From BMS3Abin12 sp964487445 (lineage in GTDB: Bacteria > Pseudomonadota > Gammaproteobacteria > 21-64-14): a stretch of DNA of 5,188 bases. This document shows positions 1 through 5,188 of the stretch, piece after piece. The stretch spans positions 1-5,188 of the forward strand of contig CAZAQG010000125.1 in the NCBI GenBank assembly GCA_964487445.1. The letters run 5' to 3'. The translations under genes and the position numbers were made by a program. Positions within the stretch are counted from its first letter, which is position 1; each line of letters starts with the position of its first letter. The notes under the pieces are model-generated. The model was not told where the DNA came from and ran no database searches. It worked only from the letters and a program-made list of their open reading frames with translations.

Positions 1-2901
1 CCCCTGCCGCCGGGGCTTCGCGAGGAGGCGGTCCGCGCCTGGGACGATTACCGGGCCGCGGCCGAAGCGGCGCACCGGCGCATCCCGAAGGATCCGGACT
101 TCGTGCGGGTGCTGCACCGGGTGTGGGCCTGCAGCGCCTTCGTGGCCCGCGCCTGTGTGCGCGATCCCGGGCTTCCCGGGCGATTGCTCGACAGCGGCGA
201 GCTGTTGGGTGATTTCGGAGTCGGGGAGTATCCGCGCCTGCTCGCCGCCTTCGAGCGCGGCGTGCCGACGGGCGTGCGCCTGCGTCGCTTCCGGCGCCGC
301 CACATGGTCCGCATCGCGTGGCGGGACTTGGCGGGGTGGGCGCCGTTGGAGGAGACCCTCCGGGATCTGACCGCGCTGGCGGAGGCCTGCCTCGCGGCGG
401 CTCTCGACGATGCCTACCGTTCATTGTGCCGGCGCCGGGGGATCCCGCGGGCCGCGGACGGCGCGCCGCAGCGCCCGGTGGTGCTGGGGATGGGCAAGCT
501 CGGCGGCGGCGAACTCAACTTCTCCTCCGATATCGATCTGATCTTCGCCTACCCCGAGGAGGGAGCCACCCGGCGGGAGAACGGGCTGAGCAACGAGGAA
601 TTCTTCGAGCGTCTGGCGCGTGAGGTGACGGCGCTGTTGGGCCAGGCGACCGAGGAGGGCTTCGTGTTCCGGGTGGATACGCGGTTGCGCCCCTACGGGG
701 CCGGCGGCCCGCTCGCGATGGGCTTCGACCGGCTGGAGGAGTACTACCAGTTGCAGGGCCGCGAATGGGAACGCTACGCCCTCATCAAGGCCCGACCGGT
801 GGCCGGCGACCGCGCGGCGGGTGCGCGGTTGCTCGAGCGTCTGCGCCCCTTCGTCTATCGCCGTTACCTCGACTACGGCGTATTCGAATCCCTGCGCGGC
901 CTGAAGGCACTGATCGACCGCCAGGTGGAGCGGCGCGGGCTCGCCGATCACGTCAAGCTCGGTCCCGGAGGGATCCGCGAGGTGGAGTTCATCGGTCAGG
1001 TGTTCCAGCTCGTTCGCGGCGGGCGCGAACCGGAACTGCAGGAACGCGGGATCCTCCCGGTGCTCGCGCTGTTGGAGGCGAAGCGCTGTCTGCCGGCGTA
1101 CGCCACCCGTGCCCTGGCCGAGGCCTATCGCTTCCTGCGGCGCGTGGAGAACCGCCTGCAGGAATACGAGGATCTTCAGACTCACACGTTGCCGGGCGAT
1201 GAGATCGGGCGCCTGCGCCTCGCATGGTCTATGGGCTACCCCGACTGGGACCGGTTCCGCGACGCCCTCGACCGGCACCGGGCGCGGGTCCGGGAGCAGT
1301 TCGCCCAGGTCTTCGCCGCGCCGCAACGGAGCGCGGACGCCGGGGGCGGGCTGGATGCCGCGTGGAGCGGGGTGCTCGGGGCGCACGATGCGCGCGCCGT
1401 CCTGGCGCGGGCCGGCTACCGCCGCCCGGACGAAGTGCACGCGATACTCGAGCGCCTGCGCGAGGGACCGGGGCGCCATCTGGATGCGCAGGGTGCGGCG
1501 CGCCTCGATCGCCTCATGCCGCTGCTGCTGGGGGCCGCGGCGCGCACCGGCGATCCGGAGGAGACACTGCGCCGGGCCTTGGCGGTGGTGGAGGCGGTGG
1601 CGCGGCGCAGCGCCTACCTGGCGCTGCTGATCGAACATCCCCTGGCGCTCTCGCAGTTCGTGCGCCTGTGTGCGGCGAGCCCCTGGATCGCGCAGTACCT
1701 GGCGCGCCATCCGCTGTTGCTCGATGAACTCCTCGATCCCCGGGTCCTGTACGACCCGGCGCCGCGCGCCGCCCTGGAGCGGGAACTGGCGGAGCGGCTC
1801 GGCCAGGTCGGTCCGGACGACTTGGAGCGGCAGATGGAGGTCCTGCGCTACTTCAAGCACGCTCACGCCCTGCGCGTGGCGGCCACCGAGGTGACCGGCG
1901 CCGTGCCGCTCATGGTCGTGAGCGACCGGCTCACCGAGCTGGCGGAGGTGATCCTGGGGGCGGCGCTGGAGCTGGCTTGGCGGCATCTCACGGCGCGCCA
2001 CGGCGCCCCCGGCTCCCGGGGACACGGGCGGGGTGCGCGGCGGCGCGCGGCCGGTTTTGCGATCATCGCTTACGGCAAGCTCGGTGGGATCGAACTCAGT
2101 CACGGCTCCGACCTGGACCTGGTGTTCCTCCACGGCGGTCGCGGAGAGGACCCGTGCACCGCGGGTCCGCACCCGCTCGACAACGGCGTGTTCTTCGCGC
2201 GGCTCGCCCAGCGTATCGTGCACCTGCTGACCGCCCATACGCCCGCGGGGATCCTCTACGAGGTGGACACGCGCCTGCGCCCGAGCGGGGTCTCCGGCTT
2301 GTTGGTCACTAGCCTGGAGGCCTTCGCCGAGTATCAGCGCGAGGCCGCCTGGACCTGGGAGCACCAGGCTCTGGTGCGGGCGCGGCCGGTGGCCGGCGAC
2401 CCCGGGATCGGGCGGCGTTTCCTGGAGGTGCGCCGCGAGGTGCTGTGCCGCGAACGGGATCCGCGGGTGCTGCGACGCGAGGTGATCGAGATGCGCGCGC
2501 GGATGCGCCGCGAACTCGGCTCACGCGAGCCCGGGCTCTTCGATCTGAAACAGGACGCCGGCGGTATCGCGGATATCGAATTTATGGTGCAATATGGTGT
2601 ACTTGCCTGGGCCCGGCGTGAATCGGACCTGTTGGCCTATCCGGACAACATCCGGTTGCTGGAGACCCTGGCGCGGGTCGGGGTCCTGCCCCCGGAGGAT
2701 GCGGCGTTTCTCGCCGACGCCTACCGCAGTTACCGCGCCGCCGTGCATCGCCTGGCCTTGCAGCAGCAGCCCGCCGTGGTCGATGAAAGCGAATTCGCCG
2801 CCGAGCGCGAGGGTGTGCTGCGGGTCTGGCGGCGCTGGCTGGAGGACGGCGCGAACGCCGATCCATGCGTCCCCTCCCCTTCCGGGGGAGGGACAGGATG
2901 A
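1..2901 (+). CDS. glnE: Bifunctional glutamine synthetase adenylyltransferase/adenylyl-removase (5' partial)
   Basis: This cytoplasmic enzyme adenylylates glutamine synthetase when glutamine is plentiful and removes the AMP by phosphorolysis when nitrogen is short, under control of PII and glutamine. Residues are counted from the first window codon. Two nucleotidyltransferase modules are visible. The N-terminal adenylyl-removase half has GMGKLGGGELNF-SSDID at 163-179, with D177 and D179 matching the E. coli catalytic pair, RVDTRLRP at 224-231 and GGIREVEF at 323-330. The C-terminal adenylyltransferase half has YGKLGG at 691-696, GSDLD at 702-706, EVDTRLRPSG at 754-763 and GGIADIEF at 854-861. 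The frame is open from base 1 with no ATG, GTG or TTG before GTG 103. That GTG falls inside the conserved N-terminal region, so the true start lies upstream and probably only a few residues are missing. The homologous part ends near residue 949; a 17-residue tail to 966 overlaps a repeat element. There are no frameshifts. Identification is firm from motifs along the whole length. Confidence 0.97.
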   Translation, partial: PLPPGLREEAVRAWDDYRAAAEAAHRRIPKDPDFVRVLHRVWACSAFVARACVRDPGLPGRLLDSGELLGDFGVGEYPRLLAAFERGVPTGVRLRRFRRRHMVRIAWRDLAGWAPLEETLRDLTALAEACLAAALDDAYRSLCRRRGIPRAADGAPQRPVVLGMGKLGGGELNFSSDIDLIFAYPEEGATRRENGLSNEEFFERLAREVTALLGQATEEGFVFRVDTRLRPYGAGGPLAMGFDRLEEYYQLQGREWERYALIKARPVAGDRAAGARLLERLRPFVYRRYLDYGVFESLRGLKALIDRQVERRGLADHVKLGPGGIREVEFIGQVFQLVRGGREPELQERGILPVLALLEAKRCLPAYATRALAEAYRFLRRVENRLQEYEDLQTHTLPGDEIGRLRLAWSMGYPDWDRFRDALDRHRARVREQFAQVFAAPQRSADAGGGLDAAWSGVLGAHDARAVLARAGYRRPDEVHAILERLREGPGRHLDAQGAARLDRLMPLLLGAAARTGDPEETLRRALAVVEAVARRSAYLALLIEHPLALSQFVRLCAASPWIAQYLARHPLLLDELLDPRVLYDPAPRAALERELAERLGQVGPDDLERQMEVLRYFKHAHALRVAATEVTGAVPLMVVSDRLTELAEVILGAALELAWRHLTARHGAPGSRGHGRGARRRAAGFAIIAYGKLGGIELSHGSDLDLVFLHGGRGEDPCTAGPHPLDNGVFFARLAQRIVHLLTAHTPAGILYEVDTRLRPSGVSGLLVTSLEAFAEYQREAAWTWEHQALVRARPVAGDPGIGRRFLEVRREVLCRERDPRVLRREVIEMRARMRRELGSREPGLFDLKQDAGGIADIEFMVQYGVLAWARRESDLLAYPDNIRLLETLARVGVLPPEDAAFLADAYRSYRAAVHRLALQQQPAVVDESEFAAEREGVLRVWRRWLEDGANADPCVPSPSGGGTG

Positions 2902-2907
2902 GGGGGG
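2869..2907. repeat. Short GC-rich dispersed-type inverted repeat at the glnE 3' end
   Basis: GTCCCCTCCCC (2869-2879) pairs with GGGGAGGGAC (2885-2894) across a five-base loop with one bulged C, giving a hairpin of about 10 GC-rich pairs. It is followed by AGGATGAGGGGGG, as in the short palindromic repeats scattered through many proteobacterial genomes (CCCTCTCCC...GGGAGAGGG...TGAGGGG type). It encodes the last glnE codons, reading PSPSGGGTG, and supplies the TGA stop. No T-run follows, so it is not a typical intrinsic terminator, though the hairpin could stabilise the 3' end of the message or slow transcription. Only one copy lies in this window. Assignment to a dispersed family rests on recalled resemblance, and the outer limits are approximate. 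Confidence 0.6.
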
Positions 2908-2980
2908 CGGCATCGGCGCCGAACAGGACACCGATGTTCGTTGGAATGCGAACGTTTCGCCGCCGGCACGGGCGGCGCCG

Positions 2981-2985
2981 AGGAG
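2981..2985 (+). promoter_or_regulatory. Ribosome binding site of ilvE
   Basis: AGGAG lies nine bases before ATG 2995, a good distance. From the second possible start, ATG 3001, the gap would be 15 bases, which is too long. An upstream in-frame TTG at 2941 lacks a comparable site and would add 18 residues not typical of the family. The site therefore favours ATG 2995. Confidence 0.75.
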
Positions 2986-2994
2986 AATCGCGAT

Positions 2995-3915
2995 ATGACC
3001 ATGGCCGACCGTGACGGCTTCATCTGGCTCGATGGGGAGATGGTGCCCTGGCGTGAGGCCCGCGTGCACGTGCTCACCCATACCCTGCACTACGGCATGG
3101 GGGTCTTCGAGGGGGTGCGCGCCTACGAGAACGGTTCGGGCGCGGCGATCTTCCGGTTGTTCGATCACACCGACCGGCTGTTCCGCTCGGCCCATATCCT
3201 GGGTATGAAGATCCCGTTCACCAAGGAACAGATCAACGAGGCCAACCGCGCGGCCGTGCGCGAGAACGGCCTGAAGTCCGGCTACATCCGGCCCATGTGC
3301 TTCTTCGGGGCCGAGGGCATGGGTCTGCGCGCCGACAACCTGAAGGTGCACGCGATGGTCGCCGCCTGGCCGTGGGGCCGGTACATGGGCGAGGAGAAGA
3401 TCCAGAACGGCATTCGGATGAAGACCTCTTCGTATACGCGCCACCACGTCAACATCGCCATGTGCAAGGCCAAGGCGAACGGCAACTACATGAACTCGAT
3501 GCTGGCGCTCAACGAGGCGCTGGCCTGCGGTTACGACGAGGCGATGCTGCTCGATGTGGAGGGCTGCGTCGCCGAGGGCAGCGGCGAGAACATCTTCCTG
3601 GTGCGCGACGGGCGCCTCCTCACCCCGGAGCTGACCTCGGCACTGGACGGCATCACCCGCGACACACTCATCGTCCTGGCCCGCGAGTTGGGGGTGGAGA
3701 CGGTGGAGAAGCGCATCACCCGCGACGAGGTCTATATCGCCGACGAGGTGTTTCTGACCGGCACCGCCGCCGAGGTGACTCCGGTGCGCGAGGTCGACGG
3801 GCGCGTGATCGGCGCGGGCCGGCGCGGGCCGCTCACCGAGCGATTGCAGGGCCTGTATTTCGACCAGGTCCACGGGCGCCGCGATTCGCACCCGGAGTGG
3901 CAGACGCCGGTATAA
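2995..3915 (+). CDS. ilvE: Branched-chain amino acid aminotransferase
   Basis: This cytoplasmic, PLP-dependent enzyme (EC 2.6.1.42, fold-type IV) catalyses the last step of isoleucine, leucine and valine synthesis, moving the amino group of glutamate to the branched 2-oxo acids. The 306 residues match the roughly 309 of E. coli IlvE. The N-terminal part carries IWLDGEMVPW (10-19) and the family block HTLHYGMGVFEGVRAYE (29-45). K160 in KAKANGNY aligns with the Schiff-base lysine of the E. coli enzyme. E194 in AEGSGENIF lies in the class-IV aminotransferase signature, and TGTAAEVTPV (255-264) forms part of the phosphate-binding side of the cofactor site. The ATG at 2995 is chosen for its AGGAG; ATG 3001 would shorten the protein by two residues. 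The gene lies 93 bases after glnE, an order also known in Pseudomonas aeruginosa. D-amino acid transaminase and aminodeoxychorismate lyase share the fold, but length and motifs favour IlvE. Confidence 0.96.
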   Translation: MTMADRDGFIWLDGEMVPWREARVHVLTHTLHYGMGVFEGVRAYENGSGAAIFRLFDHTDRLFRSAHILGMKIPFTKEQINEANRAAVRENGLKSGYIRPMCFFGAEGMGLRADNLKVHAMVAAWPWGRYMGEEKIQNGIRMKTSSYTRHHVNIAMCKAKANGNYMNSMLALNEALACGYDEAMLLDVEGCVAEGSGENIFLVRDGRLLTPELTSALDGITRDTLIVLARELGVETVEKRITRDEVYIADEVFLTGTAAEVTPVREVDGRVIGAGRRGPLTERLQGLYFDQVHGRRDSHPEWQTPV

Positions 3916-3916
3916 T
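3911..3916 (+). promoter_or_regulatory. Possible -10 box before the zinc-finger gene
   Basis: A perfect TATAAT overlaps the ilvE stop codon, 42 bases before the next start codon. This stands out in such GC-rich DNA. No good -35 hexamer lies 15-19 bases upstream; the best, TTCGCA at 3885-3890, is 20 bases away. There is no TG extension either. It could give the two downstream genes their own promoter or be chance. Confidence 0.22.
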
Positions 3917-3958
3917 CGGAACCCACACGCGCGATTCCTCGTGCAGAGGTAGCTGGAC

Positions 3959-4180
3959 ATGACGAACCCGAACACCGCCGCTGCGGCGCTGGAGCACAAA
4001 TACCGCGAGCCCAACGCCCGGAGCCGTTACGAGGTGACGCGCGCGGACCTGCCGCTGCACTGCCCCATGGACGGGATGAGCCTGTGGAACTCGCACCCCC
4101 GCGTGTATCTGCCGATCGAGGCCACCGGCCGGACCAAGTGTCCCTATTGCGGCGCCGACTACATTCTCAAGGACGAGTGA
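3959..4180 (+). CDS. Small zf-CHCC zinc-finger domain protein
   Basis: A 73-residue soluble protein with no signal peptide or membrane segment. The first 30 residues are polar and probably flexible. The rest holds a putative zinc site made of C35, H46, C61 and C64, spaced C-x10-H-x14-C-x2-C, with the conserved surroundings HPRVYLPIE (46-54) and CPYCGADYIL (61-70). This pattern fits the zf-CHCC family, which also includes the C-terminal domain of mitochondrial complex I subunit NDUFS6. In bacteria such stand-alone proteins are widespread but lack an assigned function, and a role in complex I should not be assumed. The start is supported by AGAGGT at 3945-3950, eight bases upstream. The gene begins 43 bases after ilvE and its TGA overlaps the GTG start of the next gene, so the pair is probably co-translated. 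The family call is strong; the function is unknown. Confidence 0.88.
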   Translation: MTNPNTAAAALEHKYREPNARSRYEVTRADLPLHCPMDGMSLWNSHPRVYLPIEATGRTKCPYCGADYILKDE

Positions 4181-5160
4181 CGCCGCCCGCCGCACCCGGC
4201 GAGGCCCGCTGTTGGGTGCTCAGCGAAGACAAGGCCGGCATGGTGAACCAGTGCCTCGGACTCGCCGAGGCGCTCGGTGTCGAGCCGGTGCGCAAGATCG
4301 TGCGCGTCCGCGCGCCGTGGCGCCACCTGCCGCCGCCGCTGTGGTTCCGGGCCCTGGCCGCGCCGGGGCCCGGGAGTGATCCGTTGGCGCCGCCGTGGCC
4401 GGACCTGCTGATCGGAACCGGTCGTGCCTCGGTGGCGCTGTCGATCGCCGTGCGCCGCGCCGGCGGGGGACGCACCTTCACGGTCCAGATCCAGGATCCG
4501 CGGGTGAACCCGGTGCGCTTCGACTTGGTGGTGGTCCCGGAGCACGATCGTTGCCGCGGTGACAACGTCATGGTCACGCGCGGCGCCCTGCACCGTATCA
4601 CCCCCGAGCGCCTGAGCGCCGAGGGCGCGCGCCTCGCCCCGGCGCTGGCTCACCTCCCGCGTCCCCTGGTGACGGTGCTGCTCGGCGGGTCCAACCGCTA
4701 CTACCGTTTCGGCCCCGACGACGCCGATCGCCTCGGCGATCAACTCGCGGCGCTGCATCGCACTCACGGCGTCGGTGTGGTCGTGACGCCCTCACGGCGC
4801 ACCGATCCGCAGGCGTTGCGGATGCTGGCCCGGCACCTCCCGCCCGGGGCCTCGGTCATCTGGGACGGTTGCGGAGAAAATCCCTACTTCGCCTACCTCG
4901 CGCTCGCCGATTACCTGCTGGTGACCTGCGACTCGGTGTCCATGGTTTCGGAGGCCGCGGCCACCGGCCGACCGGTCTACGTGCTGGGCCTACGCGGCGG
5001 GGGCCGCAAGTTCCGCGCCTTCCACCGCAACCTGGAACGTGCAGGCATCACGCGCCCCTTCCGCGGACGCCTGGAACACTGGGAATATGCGCCCCTCGCG
5101 GATACCGCCTCGGTTGCCGCCGAGGTGATGCGCCGCTTACAATCGCGCGAGGCATCGTAA
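4177..5160 (+). CDS. ELM1/DUF1022-family protein, GT-B glycosyltransferase-like
   Basis: A 327-residue, apparently cytoplasmic protein of the family named after plant mitochondrial fission factor ELM1. Its bacterial members have no established role. Recognisable blocks in order are WVLSEDKAGMVNQCLGLAEALG (13-34), PDLLIGTGRAS (75-85), FTVQIQDPR (101-109), FDLVVVPEHD (115-124), VTRGALHRITPE (133-144), LLGGSNRYYRF (168-178), TPSRRT (204-209), GENPYFAYLALAD (233-245), a DSVSMVSEA block (252-260), TGRPVYVL (263-270) and RKFRAFH (277-283). Two Rossmann-like halves and the late acidic DSVSM.E segment recall GT-B sugar transferases; this is a fold-level inference. The start chosen is GTG 4177, which overlaps the zinc-finger stop as GTGA. 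AAGGA at 4169-4173 lies only three bases away, so translation probably depends on coupling. An in-frame GTG at 4084 would lie deep inside the previous gene and add non-family sequence. LPS core genes follow glnE-ilvE in relatives, which hints at an envelope role. Confidence 0.88.
   Translation: MTPPAAPGEARCWVLSEDKAGMVNQCLGLAEALGVEPVRKIVRVRAPWRHLPPPLWFRALAAPGPGSDPLAPPWPDLLIGTGRASVALSIAVRRAGGGRTFTVQIQDPRVNPVRFDLVVVPEHDRCRGDNVMVTRGALHRITPERLSAEGARLAPALAHLPRPLVTVLLGGSNRYYRFGPDDADRLGDQLAALHRTHGVGVVVTPSRRTDPQALRMLARHLPPGASVIWDGCGENPYFAYLALADYLLVTCDSVSMVSEAAATGRPVYVLGLRGGGRKFRAFHRNLERAGITRPFRGRLEHWEYAPLADTASVAAEVMRRLQSREAS
5114..5143 (+). promoter_or_regulatory. Weak candidate promoter near the end of the ELM1-family gene
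   Basis: TTGCCG (5114-5119) and TACAAT (5138-5143) match four and five of six sigma-70 consensus positions and are 18 bases apart. The motif lies inside coding sequence and would start transcription near 5150, towards a gene beyond the window. Chance is a realistic alternative. Confidence 0.2.
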
Positions 5161-5188
5161 GTTGACGCGTGCGCGGTCGGTGGGATTG

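Noticed and set aside
421..2364. Long 647-codon open frame on the minus strand opposite glnE
   Set aside because: It lies wholly opposite a firmly identified glnE. Its composition is that of an antisense shadow in GC-rich DNA, with no recognisable domain.
103..2901. GTG at 103 as the glnE start
   Set aside because: The same frame is open back to base 1 and already reads as the family N-terminus (such as AWDDYRAAAEAA), so the first codon lies upstream of the window.
2869..2907. Intrinsic terminator after glnE
   Set aside because: The hairpin is strong but has no T-run after it, and its right side overlaps the stop codon region. A repeat element explains it better.
2958..2977. Riboswitch or T-box upstream of ilvE
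   Set aside because: The leader is only 93 bases long, with no recognisable aptamer core, no T-box consensus and no terminator.
2941..2994. TTG 2941 as an extended ilvE start
   Set aside because: The added 18 residues are not typical of the family, and the AGGAG at 2981-2985 is placed correctly for ATG 2995.
2521..4014. 497-codon minus-strand open frame opposite the glnE end and ilvE
   Set aside because: It spans two real genes and their gap on the other strand and has low-complexity composition without motifs. Long antisense frames are expected here because stop codons are rare.
4084..4176. GTG 4084 as the ELM1-family start
   Set aside because: It would overlap the zinc-finger gene by 97 bases and add 31 residues that read as an out-of-frame shadow; GTG 4177 gives a normal N-terminus.

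Overview
This is a gene-dense stretch of a chromosome with very high GC content. It carries four genes, all on the plus strand. In order they are: glnE (glutamine synthetase adenylyltransferase/adenylyl-removase, 5' end cut off by the window edge), ilvE (branched-chain amino acid aminotransferase), a 73-residue zinc-finger protein of the zf-CHCC type, and an ELM1/DUF1022-family protein with a glycosyltransferase-like look. GC content, codon use, the proteobacterial two-headed GlnE and the glnE-ilvE order all suggest a gammaproteobacterium. In Pseudomonas aeruginosa glnE and ilvE are followed directly by LPS core genes (waaF, waaC, waaG). The source may be a Chromatiales/Ectothiorhodospiraceae-like lineage, but genus and species cannot be read from this window.

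Layout. Positions 1-2901 hold glnE, complete except for its extreme N-terminus. Its last codons and stop run through a GC-rich inverted repeat (about 2869-2907) that resembles the short dispersed repeats common in proteobacterial genomes. Positions 2902-2994 are a 93-base leader with several short, partly mutually exclusive inverted repeats and a good ribosome binding site. Positions 2995-3915 are ilvE. A 43-base gap follows, with a TATAAT sequence overlapping the ilvE stop. Positions 3959-4180 encode the zinc-finger protein, whose stop overlaps the GTG start of the ELM1-family gene (4177-5160) in a GTGA junction. The last 28 bases (5161-5188) hold no feature I can support. No factor-independent terminator, tRNA, CRISPR array or mobile-element gene is visible.

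How the genes fit together. GlnE adjusts glutamine synthetase activity to nitrogen status, and IlvE uses glutamate as amino donor for isoleucine, leucine and valine, so both sit on the glutamate/glutamine node. The zinc-finger and ELM1-family genes look translationally coupled and have no established bacterial function. Their place where LPS core genes follow in relatives suggests a cell-envelope glycosylation role for the ELM1-family protein, but that is inference. The window is mostly conserved housekeeping sequence. The points most worth a second look are the repeat forming the glnE 3' end and the coupled zinc-finger/ELM1 pair.
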